A DNA stretch of 41,197 nt from an uncultured Agathobacter sp. (GCA_910587655.1 CAJUND010000030.1:1-41197); one strand, 5' to 3'; shown: positions 16,624-26,079, counted from the stretch's first letter. Numbers and translations are program-made. The notes: generated from the letters alone by a model not told the origin.

Positions 16624-16822
16624 CTGTAGTTTCTCCCGTGAGATGCAGTAATTCTTTATCTGTTAAAAAATGACACCAGAAGCCGCACTGAGGTTCTGTA
16701 AAATCATATTGCAGCGATTTATTCCAGTCATTATCATCAACAAGTGTTAATACTGGTTTATTTTCACCCATTAACCGGTAAATTCCATATCTGCATAACA
16801 TTCCATGAAAATTAACAATCAT
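16589..16822 (-). CDS. hypothetical 77-aa protein
   Basis: I do not recognise this protein. The ATG at 16822 is preceded by AGGAG five bases upstream; a start five codons earlier has no such site. It is a short beta-type protein with a central VLTLVDDNDWNKS and a cysteine/tryptophan-rich GFWCHFL. It overlaps the SF0329 start by 35 bases. It may be an immunity-type small protein, by neighbourhood only. Confidence 0.6.
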   Translation of the reverse strand: MIVNFHGMLCRYGIYRLMGENKPVLTLVDDNDWNKSLQYDFTEPQCGFWCHFLTDKELLHLTGETTDGDMERNQEKT

Positions 16823-16876
16823 TATTACTCCTGTCATCTAAATAAATTGCCATATATAGTGAAGACCGGGTTGTAG

Positions 16877-17077
16877 TCACAGATAATAAAACGAAATATC
16901 TTTTATAAGGCTGTAATCCTTTTCTTCAAATTCGATACTCTTGTATTTGTTTATTTCTGACAGGATATACTTTACACTATCGGAATCCTGCTGAATTAAT
17001 TCTATCAGATCGTTTCTTTCGTTCAGGTATTTTGCGATTAAATAGGTTATATTTTTTATTAAAGTTTTTTTATCCAT
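16877..17077 (-). CDS. hypothetical 66-aa protein
   Basis: A helical, charged small protein of unknown family. Its ATG lies within the last codons of the upstream membrane-protein gene (8-base overlap), which supports expression by coupling. There is no motif. Confidence 0.5.
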   Translation of the reverse strand: MDKKTLIKNITYLIAKYLNERNDLIELIQQDSDSVKYILSEINKYKSIEFEEKDYSLIKDISFYYL

Positions 17078-17582
17078 TTAACATATCCACAAACTTTTGT
17101 GTCTTGTCAACAATGTTCTTCCCATTTGTAGCTGTTTTTAATAAATTACCGCGTCCACTCGTTTCCACGCGGATTTTATTCGGCTTGCCATTTATGTCAA
17201 ACCTGCAATTTACAAAACTGATATACTCTTTGTCCTTTGAATAACGTACCTCTGCCGCTGCGTTATGAATTGTATCCAACGAAAGATAATGTATTTTAAA
17301 TGGATGAAACATACATAAATATGCCAGTTCTCTATTGGATAAGTCAATCCAGAATGTGGACCATTGCGCCTGCATGCAGTAAGAAGAAATAAATCCTTCC
17401 CGGACACCTTTTCTTTTTCTGATGAAATAAAAAACCGGAGCTGACAGAATATAAAAACAGCCATAAGCAGGCAGTAACAGCAGCCATGCCGGATGAACAG
17501 GTGTCAAAATGGAAAGCAGCTTATTTACCCCTAACCACATCAGCGTTATAAAAATAAAATATAAATAATTAATTTTCTTCAT
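17070..17582 (-). CDS. membrane protein with two N-terminal helices
   Basis: A 170-residue protein. Two membrane segments (about 5-25 and 30-53) are followed by a basic patch RKRKG and a soluble beta-rich domain resembling a PH-like fold (YLCMFHPFKIHYLSL, VRYSKDKEYISFVNCRF). The ATG at 17582 follows AAAGGCGG at a good distance; a GTG two codons earlier is less likely. Its position 11 bases after the phosphatase gene suggests one operon. Function is unknown. Confidence 0.65.
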   Translation of the reverse strand: MKKINYLYFIFITLMWLGVNKLLSILTPVHPAWLLLLPAYGCFYILSAPVFYFIRKRKGVREGFISSYCMQAQWSTFWIDLSNRELAYLCMFHPFKIHYLSLDTIHNAAAEVRYSKDKEYISFVNCRFDINGKPNKIRVETSGRGNLLKTATNGKNIVDKTQKFVDMLNG

Positions 17583-17593
17583 GTTCACCGCCT

Positions 17594-18157
17594 TTACAAC
17601 TGCTCCAGTAACCGCACCATATTTTCTCTGTGCGGAGTAATAATCTCTATATCCACCTCCGGGTGAACACTTACATATGCTGTGAGCATATCCATTAAAT
17701 TATCCTTTGATTTCATATAATCATCAATAATAACTTCATCACTAAATCCAAGCCGTTTCAAAAGAATAGCTGACACAACGCCGGTACGGTCCTTGCCTGC
17801 TGTGCAGAAATACATGACATTGGATTTGGCATTCATAATTGTATCAATAATCTTTTCCATCTGTTCGTCTATCATCTGCCGGTAAATGGTATACAGATGT
17901 TCCAGCGATTCCGGTGTATCACCGCCGCCCGTGACTGGAAGGTGAATATATCTGAATTCTCCCAAATTTCCCAGACAACATGGTTGACTGAAAATTTCTT
18001 CATCTGACCGCAAATCTACGATTGTGGTTATATCCTGTTCTTGTAACCACTGGATTTCCTGGCTGGTAAGATTGTCCGGGACATCACTTCTGATGTAGCG
18101 CATGGTACCTGTCGGCAGTGCACGAGTGTTTCTTGTTGACTGTAATAAAGAACTCAT
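17594..18157 (-). CDS. dual-specificity/tyrosine-type protein phosphatase
   Basis: A 187-residue cytosolic phosphatase. The P-loop CTAGKDRTG has nucleophile C118 and R124, and a general acid region lies around DLRSDEE. It belongs to the bacterial Tyr-phosphatase group that includes lipid/protein phosphatases such as LipA and MptpB; the substrate is unknown. An extended -10 promoter lies about 80 bases upstream. A tail-only second copy is found at 18916-18972 (see findings). Confidence 0.92.
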   Translation of the reverse strand: MSSLLQSTRNTRALPTGTMRYIRSDVPDNLTSQEIQWLQEQDITTIVDLRSDEEIFSQPCCLGNLGEFRYIHLPVTGGGDTPESLEHLYTIYRQMIDEQMEKIIDTIMNAKSNVMYFCTAGKDRTGVVSAILLKRLGFSDEVIIDDYMKSKDNLMDMLTAYVSVHPEVDIEIITPHRENMVRLLEQL

Positions 18158-18217
18158 AAATATTTATCCTTTCAGGTATAAATGGGCAGTGCTTTTACGG
18201 TTACCGCAAACAGCTTT

Positions 18218-18351
18218 GAATAATAATTTGATTATAGCAAAGGTGGCAGTAGAATGAAACAGGGAAAACGAGAAACTCCGAAATTTCAGAAAACCTATGT
18301 AAAAATCCATGGGTGAACCAGATGGGAAAGCAAGGCTTGTTTATATGAATT
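18218..18351. repeat. direct repeat copy A upstream of the phosphatase
   Basis: This 134-bp stretch is matched by 18975-19109 with a few substitutions, starting with GAATAATAATTTGATTATAGC and ending near GTTTAT-TGAATT in both. It contains the phosphatase promoter (minus-strand TATAAT at 18236-18231 with an extended TG). The duplicate shows that a unit including the phosphatase and its upstream DNA was once doubled. Confidence 0.85.
18231..18259 (-). promoter_or_regulatory. extended -10 promoter of the phosphatase gene
   Basis: On the minus strand, TGcTATAAT at 18239-18231 has a weak TTTCAT box 17 bases upstream. It is conserved in repeat copy B. Confidence 0.6.
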
Positions 18352-18443
18352 TATTCTTTCCCTTTGTTTTTTTCTAAGTGTAACCAGAAACACAAAGCAC
18401 TGTATTGCTCATGTATTTATATTTGATAAAAACATTAAATCAA

Positions 18444-18791
18444 TTACGGAATCCATGAGAAAAACAATATTTCAATTCCCAGCATGGTTATTCCTATAAC
18501 GAACAGGTAATCCTCCACAAAGGATATTTTCATGCGCCGCAACTGTGTGATTTCAAGCCCGCGTCTGCCGCTCTTGGGAAAACGCTCAGCAAAGCAATAG
18601 ATTCCGCTGATAAACAATGCAAATCCCAAAATCAATTTCCAGAATTTTGCCAAATAAATCGCAAGAATCATGTCTATAGTGACTACCATTGCTCCACACA
18701 TCCACCTGATTCGCGCAGATATACCAATAGAAACTTTATTCCAGATTATCAAAATAATAAACCATATAAATATACCAATACTTTCTGCCAT
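18444..18791 (-). CDS. small integral membrane protein
   Basis: A 115-residue protein with about three membrane helices (residues 5-22, 32-50, 92-112) separated by basic loops (RFPKSGRRGLEITQLRRMK). No family is recognised. ATG 18791 has AAAGGA five bases upstream. A longer form from ATG 18869 (site GGAG, 26 more basic residues) is also possible. It lies inside the duplicated phosphatase region. Confidence 0.6.
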   Translation of the reverse strand: MAESIGIFIWFIILIIWNKVSIGISARIRWMCGAMVVTIDMILAIYLAKFWKLILGFALFISGIYCFAERFPKSGRRGLEITQLRRMKISFVEDYLFVIGITMLGIEILFFSWIP

Positions 18792-18915
18792 GGTTTTCCT
18801 TTCTTCGGTTAAAGAAAATATCTTGTTTTTTCTGGTGTACGCTGCGGGGGTCTTTTTTCTGCGTCCCATAAACTATCTCCGTTACTCATTATGTTATGGC
18901 TGAATTGCCGCAAAC

Positions 18916-18972
18916 TCATAATTGTTTCAAAAATCGCACCATATTTTCCCCATGTGGAATGATAGCCTCTAT
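18916..18972 (-). pseudogene. remnant tail of a second phosphatase copy
   Basis: Read on the minus strand this encodes IEAIIPHGENMVRFLKQL and a stop, matching the end of the intact phosphatase (IEIITPHRENMVRLLEQL). The rest of the coding region is missing. The upstream side continues directly into a copy of the intact gene's upstream flank (18975-19109), so an internal deletion removed the body of the duplicate. Confidence 0.85.
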
Positions 18973-18974
18973 AA

Positions 18975-19109
18975 GAATAATAATTTGATTATAGCAAAGG
19001 TGGCAGCAGAATGAAACAAGGAAAACAAGAAACTCCGAAATATCAGAAAAATCGTGTCAAAAATTCGGAGGTGAACCAAATGGGAAAGCAAGGCATGTTT
19101 ATTTGAATT
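18975..19109. repeat. direct repeat copy B
   Basis: This is the partner of 18218-18351, including the conserved TATAAT. It abuts the phosphatase tail remnant. The rest of 18870-19279 holds only this repeat, that remnant and the sbcD promoter. Confidence 0.85.
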
Positions 19110-19140
19110 AATTTTTACAATGGCATACCATATATTTTTG

Positions 19141-19169
19141 TTGCAAATAGAGTTTGGAAGTGATATAAT
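19141..19169 (+). promoter_or_regulatory. sbcDC promoter
   Basis: TTGCAA (19141-19146) and TATAAT (19164-19169) are 17 bases apart, about 110 bases before sbcD. A repeat copy lies just upstream. Confidence 0.8.
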
Positions 19170-19279
19170 CAATTATAAAAAGAAACTTGGAGTGATTACG
19201 GCTGGGGTCAGGTATATGTGAAGAAAGTGTTGTGTAATTGGTTGTTTAATAAAAGGCTTACAGGACAGAAAGGAACAGC

Positions 19280-20434
19280 ATGAAATTTCTACATTTAGGT
19301 GATTTACATTTAGGGAAAACATTGAGTGATTTTGATTTAATTGAGGATCAGAGGTATATCCTTGAACAGATTCTTGGTATCGCAGATAAAGAATCCATAG
19401 ACGGTGTGCTTATTGCTGGAGACGTATATGATAAATCCGTTCCAAGCGAGGCGGCCACGAAGCTTTTGGATTATTTTCTCAGTAAACTGGCACATAAAGG
19501 AATAACAGTATTTATGGTGAGCGGAAACCATGATTCGGATGATCGTTTGAATTACGGAAGTACCTTGTTTGCATCTAATCAGATATTCATATCGGCTGTC
19601 TTTGACGGAACGCTTCATAAGCAGAGTTTTGCTAACGAGGATACAGAGATTGACATATACATGCTTCCGTTTGTAAAAGCTTCTCAGGTAAGACACTATT
19701 TTCCGGACGAGAATATAGAGAACTACGATGATGCTGTTCGCACTATTATAAGAAATACGCCTATAAATAAAAAAGCCAAAAATATTCTAGTGGCGCATCA
19801 ATTTGTTGCAGGGAAAGGAGTAGATCCAGCACTTGCAGGTTCTGAGAGCGTTGGGACACAGAGTGTGGGTATGGTTGAAAAAATTGGATATGACTGTTTT
19901 GGCGATTTTGACTATGTGGCATTAGGTCACATTCATTCTCCGCAGAGAGTCGGTAGAGATGAGGTTCGATATTCAGGTTCTCCCCTTAAATATTCGCTTA
20001 GCGAAGCGAATAATGAAAAGTCGGTTCCTCTTATTACGGTATCAGCGGAAGGGGTTAAGATAGAACTTGTTCCCTTAAAGCCGATGAGGGACATGAGACA
20101 CATAAAAGGGACATTGAAGGAACTGCTGGATAAAAAGAATGTAAAAGCACCGGATGATTTTATTTATGCAACATTGACAGATGAGGATATTATCAATGAT
20201 GCAATGGGAGTATTTCAACAGGTATATCCGAATACTGTACGAATTGACTACGACAATTCACATACAAGAGAAATTGAGCAGGTAGATATCAGCAGAATTG
20301 CCGAAAACAAATCATTCCCAGAGTTAATTGGAGATTTTTACAGGTTGATGTATGGTTGTGAAATTACAGAAGAAGAAATGGATGTCATGAGGACAGTAGC
20401 ACGAGAGGCAGGTGTGATAAATGAAGCCGATTAA
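19280..20434 (+). CDS. sbcD: exonuclease subunit SbcD
   Basis: A 384-residue Mre11-type nuclease: DLHLGKTL (metal ligands D8, H10), GDVYDKS, GNHDSDDR, a histidine cluster VAHQF, and LGHIHSPQ. It forms the Mn-dependent nuclease half of SbcCD, which opens hairpins and trims DNA ends during replication and repair. The ATG follows AGAAAGGA. It overlaps sbcC by 14 bases, so both are made together. Length is normal. Confidence 0.97.
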   Translation: MKFLHLGDLHLGKTLSDFDLIEDQRYILEQILGIADKESIDGVLIAGDVYDKSVPSEAATKLLDYFLSKLAHKGITVFMVSGNHDSDDRLNYGSTLFASNQIFISAVFDGTLHKQSFANEDTEIDIYMLPFVKASQVRHYFPDENIENYDDAVRTIIRNTPINKKAKNILVAHQFVAGKGVDPALAGSESVGTQSVGMVEKIGYDCFGDFDYVALGHIHSPQRVGRDEVRYSGSPLKYSLSEANNEKSVPLITVSAEGVKIELVPLKPMRDMRHIKGTLKELLDKKNVKAPDDFIYATLTDEDIINDAMGVFQQVYPNTVRIDYDNSHTREIEQVDISRIAENKSFPELIGDFYRLMYGCEITEEEMDVMRTVAREAGVINEAD

Positions 20435-23400
20435 ACTGATTATAAGCGCAATTGGTCCCTATGCGGGGATGCTTCCGGAAATAGAGTTTGACGCCTTTGA
20501 AGAAAAGGGATTGTTTTTGATATCCGGAGACACCGGCGCGGGGAAAACCACGATATTTGATGCGATATGTTTTGCATTATATGGAACAACCAGCGGAACA
20601 TACAGGGATACGAAAAATTTAAGAAGTGAATATGCCAGGGATTCTGCCAAGAGTTATGTGGAATTTTATTTTTCGCACCAGGGGCGTGAATTTCATGTCT
20701 GGAGACAGCCGTCTTATGAAAGGCAGAAACAGCGCGGCTCTGGCGTAACGACAGAGCTGGAAAAGGCAGTTTTTTATGAAGAGGGGCAGGCACCCATAGA
20801 GGGACTGACTCAGGTAAATAATAAGGTAAAGGAACTGTTGCACATCGATGAAAAACAGTTTAAACAGATTGTAATGATTGCGCAGGGGGAATTCTGGGCT
20901 TTATTAAATGCGAAAACGGACAAGAGAACAGAGATACTGCGCACGATATTTTTAACAAATGGCTATAAAAATATAGAATACAAGCTGAAAGACCGAATGG
21001 ATGCAAGCGACAAGATTCGGGTAAATGCTGAAAACAGCATGATTCAGCATTTTAAGGATGTGTCAGCGAATGAAGAGGATGAGCTTTTTGACGAACTGGA
21101 GAATCTTAAGAGCAGGGCTGAACAATCCAAAAGTGCATGGAATTTAGATGAAATCTTAGATATCGTAGGTCGTTTGATATTATCAGACAAAGATAGATTA
21201 AAGCGCATGAAAGCAGATTTGAAAAAAGCAGAGGCGGAGCTGAAGAAAAATAATGAGAAGCTTACGCTTGCTGAGACCAATAACAGTTTTATTGCGAAAA
21301 GAGATAAGCTTGAAAAAGAAAAAGAAGAGCTTGAAGAAAAAAAGGCAGAAATTGATGAAATAAATTTGCGTCTGGACAAGCAGAAGAAAGCCACCCGCAA
21401 CGTGAATCCGTCATATGCTGCGTGGAAGAAAAAGTGTGAGGAGGTATCTTTGACCCAAAAACAGATTAAGGATACAGAATCGGATTTGGAGACGGCTGAG
21501 ACGGCTGCAGAGCGGGCAAAATCCGCATTTGAAGATGCGAAAAAGCAGGAGCCGGAGGCTGATAACTTAAAGCAGGTTATTAGCAGGATTGATGAGGAGG
21601 AACAGAAATACCAGCAAAAAGAAGAACTCGAAAGAAAGTGCAAAGAACTGGAAGAGTTTGATGAAAAAATCAGCACAGAAGAGGCAGAAATAAAAGACAG
21701 AGAGAAATCCCTTGAAGAGAAAATACAGTCCCTTAATAAGACAGTTAAGGAATTCAAAGATAAACCAGCTGAGTGCTCAGAGGCAAAAAGCGAAAATGAA
21801 AAGCTTTCGGAACTTTTGGCGGATTTAGAGGCAATAATAGATGTTCAGATTCCGGAAAGGAAAAAAAGGGAAAAAGAATTAAGAAAAAAACAGAAGGTGT
21901 TTTCAGATGTACGTGACGAATATGATGAAAAGAAGGTCAGGAGAGAAGAGGCTGAGCGTATTCTTGAAGACAGCAGGGCAGGTATTTTGGCGAAAAAGCT
22001 TGTAGAAGGAGAGAAATGCCCGGTGTGTGGTTCCACGCATCATCCGGAGCCGGCTATTCTTAAGGAGTCTTCGGTTTCAGAAGCTGACTTTAAACAACTT
22101 CAGGAAGAAGAAGCTGAGCTTCAGGAGAAAAAGAACGATGCAAATACGGAAGCAGAAAAAGCAAAGATATCGCTGGAAGAATTTGAAGAGCAGCTTAGGA
22201 TGAAGATATTGGATTGCGTGGAAAGCCCGTTTTTGGAGATGGATATGGTGGGGAAGTCTCTCCAGGAGCTGCTTAAGGCAGTAAAGGAAGCAAAAAAGCG
22301 GGCGGAGACGATGTCGGAGGAGAATCATAAAAAATGTCTTTCTCTGGAGAAAGATTGCAGGAGACTTAAGAAGGCAGAAAAGAATCTCGAAACTGCACAG
22401 GGAGAGGAAACAGACACGCTTAATTTGAAAAAGGAAGAACTCGGGAAAAAGAAGCAGCAAACCAAACAGGATCTGACGGAGACAAGAGCCATATTAAAAA
22501 CGCTTGAGAAATTGAGTTTTCCGGATTGGAAAACAGCAAAAAAAGAGAGAAAACAAGCAGAGACGAAGAAAAATAAGATATTAAATTATATCACAAAGGC
22601 GGAGGAGGAAAAGAAAAAGGCCGATAACAATGTTACTGCTTCTGGGACAAAGCTGACAACGCAAAATGACAGCCTAAAGCAGCAGGAGAACGAAGAGAAA
22701 GCTTTAAGAAGGCAGCTTGAGACAGCAATTAATGCAAATGGATTTTCTTCTGTAGATGAAATGCTCAAGTACATTGTGAAGGAAGAGGATATTGTATCAT
22801 TGGATAACGTGGTGAATGAATATCATCAGGCTGTTGAAACGAATAAGAAACAGCTTTCAGATGCCAGGTCGGATGCGGAAGGGAAAACGGTTACAGACAT
22901 TGAGGGATTAAAGGCTGTATGTGAGGAACAGAGCGCAAATGTAGATTTGCTCAGGAGGAACTGTCACAATAGCGAAGCCAGAATAAATACAAATAAAGAG
23001 AAACAGAAGAGTATTCTTGACAGGAGAGAGGAATTTGAAAAGGCATGTAAAGAGAATACGATTTGCCAGCGGCTTTATAATCTGGTCAAAGGAACAACTG
23101 GAAACGGAAAGATTACATTGGAGCAGTACATACAGGCGGCGGGATTTGACGGGATTATCGCTGCGGCAAACAGACGGCTGTTGCCAATGAGCGACGGGCA
23201 GTATGAACTGTACCGCCAGGAGGATTCTCTTGGTAAAAAAAGTAATAATTTTCTTGACCTTGAAGTGTTAGACAATTATACGGGACACAGAAGGCCAGTG
23301 GGAAATCTTTCGGGCGGAGAAAGCTTTAAGGCTTCACTGAGTCTCGCACTGGGATTGTCTGATACAGTGTCGTCCAATCTTGGCGGAGTGCAGATGGATG

Positions 23401-23603
23401 CGCTCTTTGTGGACGAAGGTTTTGGAACGTTAGACCGGAAATCAATAGACAGCGCGATGGATATTTTAATAAGCCTGACCGGAAGCAATAAGCTGGTGGG
23501 AATTATCAGCCATAGAGAGGAACTTATGGAGAATATTCCACAGCAAATCAAGGTCAGGAAGACAAAGGAGGGAAGTCAGATTACGATTGAATGCGGTTTA
23601 TAA
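20421..23603 (+). CDS. sbcC: exonuclease subunit SbcC
   Basis: A 1060-residue Rad50-type SMC ATPase. Walker A is GDTGAGKTT (36-44), with long coiled coils on both sides of a zinc hook CPVC (533-536, followed by GSTHHP). The signature is LSGGESFKA (963-971), with Walker B and D-loop in ALFVDEGFGTLD. Residues 200-500 and 560-840 are lysine/glutamate-rich heptad regions. The start is ATG 20421 inside the sbcD end, behind GAGAGGCAGG. All key parts are present and length is usual for the family. Confidence 0.97.
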   Translation: MKPIKLIISAIGPYAGMLPEIEFDAFEEKGLFLISGDTGAGKTTIFDAICFALYGTTSGTYRDTKNLRSEYARDSAKSYVEFYFSHQGREFHVWRQPSYERQKQRGSGVTTELEKAVFYEEGQAPIEGLTQVNNKVKELLHIDEKQFKQIVMIAQGEFWALLNAKTDKRTEILRTIFLTNGYKNIEYKLKDRMDASDKIRVNAENSMIQHFKDVSANEEDELFDELENLKSRAEQSKSAWNLDEILDIVGRLILSDKDRLKRMKADLKKAEAELKKNNEKLTLAETNNSFIAKRDKLEKEKEELEEKKAEIDEINLRLDKQKKATRNVNPSYAAWKKKCEEVSLTQKQIKDTESDLETAETAAERAKSAFEDAKKQEPEADNLKQVISRIDEEEQKYQQKEELERKCKELEEFDEKISTEEAEIKDREKSLEEKIQSLNKTVKEFKDKPAECSEAKSENEKLSELLADLEAIIDVQIPERKKREKELRKKQKVFSDVRDEYDEKKVRREEAERILEDSRAGILAKKLVEGEKCPVCGSTHHPEPAILKESSVSEADFKQLQEEEAELQEKKNDANTEAEKAKISLEEFEEQLRMKILDCVESPFLEMDMVGKSLQELLKAVKEAKKRAETMSEENHKKCLSLEKDCRRLKKAEKNLETAQGEETDTLNLKKEELGKKKQQTKQDLTETRAILKTLEKLSFPDWKTAKKERKQAETKKNKILNYITKAEEEKKKADNNVTASGTKLTTQNDSLKQQENEEKALRRQLETAINANGFSSVDEMLKYIVKEEDIVSLDNVVNEYHQAVETNKKQLSDARSDAEGKTVTDIEGLKAVCEEQSANVDLLRRNCHNSEARINTNKEKQKSILDRREEFEKACKENTICQRLYNLVKGTTGNGKITLEQYIQAAGFDGIIAAANRRLLPMSDGQYELYRQEDSLGKKSNNFLDLEVLDNYTGHRRPVGNLSGGESFKASLSLALGLSDTVSSNLGGVQMDALFVDEGFGTLDRKSIDSAMDILISLTGSNKLVGIISHREELMENIPQQIKVRKTKEGSQITIECGL

Positions 23604-23738
23604 ATTGGCTGATCGGGATGGAAATGCAGGTGTTCTATAAGTGTAACATTGTAATAACTTTTTGGGAATGCAGTACCTGTGATATGGGATGAAAATCACA
23701 TAATAAGAGGATTGACGATAGAAAGCAGGTGAAAAATA

Positions 23739-25041
23739 ATGCCGGAACATCAAACGATAGAATACAAAGAATCATGGCACGATGAATTTTTAGAATGGAT
23801 CTGTGGATATGCAAATGCTTATGGCAGAACACTTTATATCGGAAAAATGATGATGGAGAGGTGGTCGGACTTGGTGATAAAGACATAAAAAGGCTATTGG
23901 AAAGTATTCCAAATAAAATTACAGATACAATGGGTATTGTAGCGGATGTCAACTTGTTATATGAGGGCAACCTGCAATATTTTGAGATTATTGTGGATTA
24001 GTACCCTTCACTTATCAGCTATCATGGTAAATACTTTTAACGTTCCGGCAGCACAATGAGAACGATAACAGGAAAAGAATTGGACAAAGCAATCTTAAAA
24101 TCGCAGGGCAGAACATGGGATGGTATGCCGATACCAAAATCGAAGGTGGCATATTTAAGGAAAAGGCTTTGAGAAGGCACAGACTAACAGAGGAAGAAAC
24201 AAGAGTTGATGATACCATACTGATGGAGAATCTTCATCTGATTGATGAGGAAGAATATCTAATAAGAGCGGTAATGCTGGCATTCTATAAACATCCGGAG
24301 AAGTGGGTTACAGGTTCTTGTATCAAGATTGGCTATTTTGGGGATTTTGATTTGAAATATCAGGATGAGGTGCATGGCTCCCTGATTGAACAGATCAATA
24401 AAGCAGTTGACTTGGTTTATACGAAATATTTGAAAGCGTTGATTAATTATGAAGGGATTCAGAGGGTCGAACAGTTTATATTTCCGCAGGAAGCGTTTCG
24501 TGAGATGCTGCTGAATGCGGTGGTTCACAAGGATTATAATGCTTGCAACCCTATCCAGATTAGCGTATACGAGGATAAAATATATATTTGGAATGATGGC
24601 GAGATGCCGTCTGAGCTGGATTCAACGGAGAAACTGTTTAAAAAGCATTCTTCCAAGCCGTATAATCCTAAGTTGGCAAATATTTTCTTTAAGTGCGGTA
24701 TGATAGAGGCATGGGGCAGAGGGTTTGATAAAATCAAGGAGGCGTGCACAAAGTACTATGGACACCTGCCGGAATACAATATAAGCGCATCTGGAATTAT
24801 GATGCTGTGTAAGGCGTATGATAAGTATTTGGAATTGCTGAATGAAGTTTCGCGTCTTTGTCAAAGTGACCAAAATGTTTGCAAACAGCCACATTCTGCC
24901 AAGGAAATCATGTAGTATATTAAAATAAATGATAGGAGTTTTTTTAGAAGGTATTATCTTAATCCCATGATTAAAACAGGACAGTTAAAAATGAAAATTC
25001 CGGACAAGCCCAAAAGCGGAAATCAGAAATACTATGTTTAG
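23739..25041 (+). pseudogene. AlbA_2 / HATPase_c_4 putative transcriptional regulator, multiply disrupted
   Basis: Intact relatives have an AlbA_2 (Schlafen-type) DNA-binding domain, a HATPase_c_4 domain and a winged helix. Here the N-terminal part (MPEHQTIEYKESWHDEFLEW, start 23739) shifts frame in an A-run (23843-23847, apparently one A short). The homology then runs in another frame to TAG at 23999, passes a TAA near 24040, and shifts again near 24140-24160. The central part reads to TAG 24913 (EAFREMLLNAVVHKDY; KKHSSKPYNP; GMIEAWGRG). Beyond that in-frame stop it continues with FFRRYYLNPM and MKIPDKPKSGNQKYY to TAG 25039. At least five lesions make it a decayed gene. Confidence 0.88.
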
Positions 25042-25061
25042 TAACTAATCCGCTCACAACT

Positions 25062-25080
25062 TGGTCAAAGTGACCAAGAT
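25062..25080. promoter_or_regulatory. CTTGGTCA-AAG-TGACCAAG palindrome
   Basis: A perfect 8-bp palindrome with a 3-base centre in the 210-bp gap between the pseudogene and the CPBP operon. Its core TCAAAGTGACCAA also occurs at 24859-24871 inside the pseudogene tail. It may be a remnant of repeated coding sequence or an operator. Nothing else is seen in 25042-25251 apart from the CPBP ribosome binding site (AGGAGG). Confidence 0.5.
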
Positions 25081-25251
25081 TTGCTACTTTCCAGTCTTTG
25101 TTTTTTCTCTGTAAGATTGTTTTGCATGTGCCAGATAGAGGATATGCTGCATTATGACACACAAAGGTTAAGGATAATTTAAGGTTTTGTTTAAACAGTA
25201 GAAAGCGGTTTCATGTACGATACTCCTATCATAAATATCAGGAGGAACATC

Positions 25252-26079
25252 ATGAAACAGATAAAAAATATTTTATACTTAATTGGAGTTGTCGCCGCAT
25301 TAGCTGTCTTACTGGTAATATCAACTGCAATCGTGCTGCTTGGGATGGAAGCGGTAACAGGGGGGCTGGGGGTTGTTCTGAAAGAGGATTTGCTGTACGG
25401 GGCAGGAGGCTGTCTCGGTACAGCAGTAACAGGCGCCATAGCTGCCGCTTATGTAAAAAAGAAGGGATATACAGGCTGTGTGGAAGTGCGAGAGCCTTTT
25501 CGCATAAAGACCTGCGCCTATTATGGTGCATTAACGTATTCCATTTGTTCTGTGCTTTTTTTTGCAATTACCACTTTTTTGTTTGCACATGTGTTTTCCA
25601 TGGTGTGCGAACCGCAGGCCATGATGGAAAAAACCCGGATGGATATTCTTATAATGGATATATTATTTCCGGTTTTAATTGCGCCGGTATTTGAGGAACT
25701 GTTATTCCGTGTGGGACTATACAGTCTGCTGCGGAGGCGGTTTCAGGAAAAAAGCTCCATTCTGTTATGTACCGTCATCTTTGCAGCAATGCATGGCTAT
25801 TCCCTCCAGGGATTTTGTATGTGTCTTACCGGCGGTCTGGTATTTCTGCTGATTTATATTCACACAGGAAATATCTGGTACAGTATTGCGGCGCATATGA
25901 TCTGTAATCTGGATGCAAATATTATGAATGCACTGGAAGACAGAGGGGTTACTTTTCTGGGAATCCTTGTGCAGTATGAGGTGAACGGCTTTAATATGGT
26001 GCATCCGCTATTCATTATAATTGCAGTAATATTCTGTGGAGCATGTATAATGAAAAGAAAGACAAAGATTGAAAAATAA
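25252..26079 (+). CDS. CPBP-family intramembrane metalloprotease
   Basis: A 275-residue polytopic membrane protein (about eight helices). CPBP/Abi motifs: EELLFRVGL (E148, E149, R153), FAAMHGY (histidine near 182) and a late AAHMICNLDAN. Such proteins are Rce1-like glutamic/metal proteases; in bacteria they serve in bacteriocin maturation or self-protection. ATG 25252 has AGGAGG upstream; the frame extends 13 codons earlier without a site. It heads an operon with a response regulator 29 bases downstream. Confidence 0.9.
   Translation: MKQIKNILYLIGVVAALAVLLVISTAIVLLGMEAVTGGLGVVLKEDLLYGAGGCLGTAVTGAIAAAYVKKKGYTGCVEVREPFRIKTCAYYGALTYSICSVLFFAITTFLFAHVFSMVCEPQAMMEKTRMDILIMDILFPVLIAPVFEELLFRVGLYSLLRRRFQEKSSILLCTVIFAAMHGYSLQGFCMCLTGGLVFLLIYIHTGNIWYSIAAHMICNLDANIMNALEDRGVTFLGILVQYEVNGFNMVHPLFIIIAVIFCGACIMKRKTKIEK

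Noticed and set aside
21044..21757. 237-aa minus-strand ORF in sbcC
   Set aside because: It is serine- and phenylalanine-rich because it is opposite a lysine/glutamate coiled coil; not a real gene.
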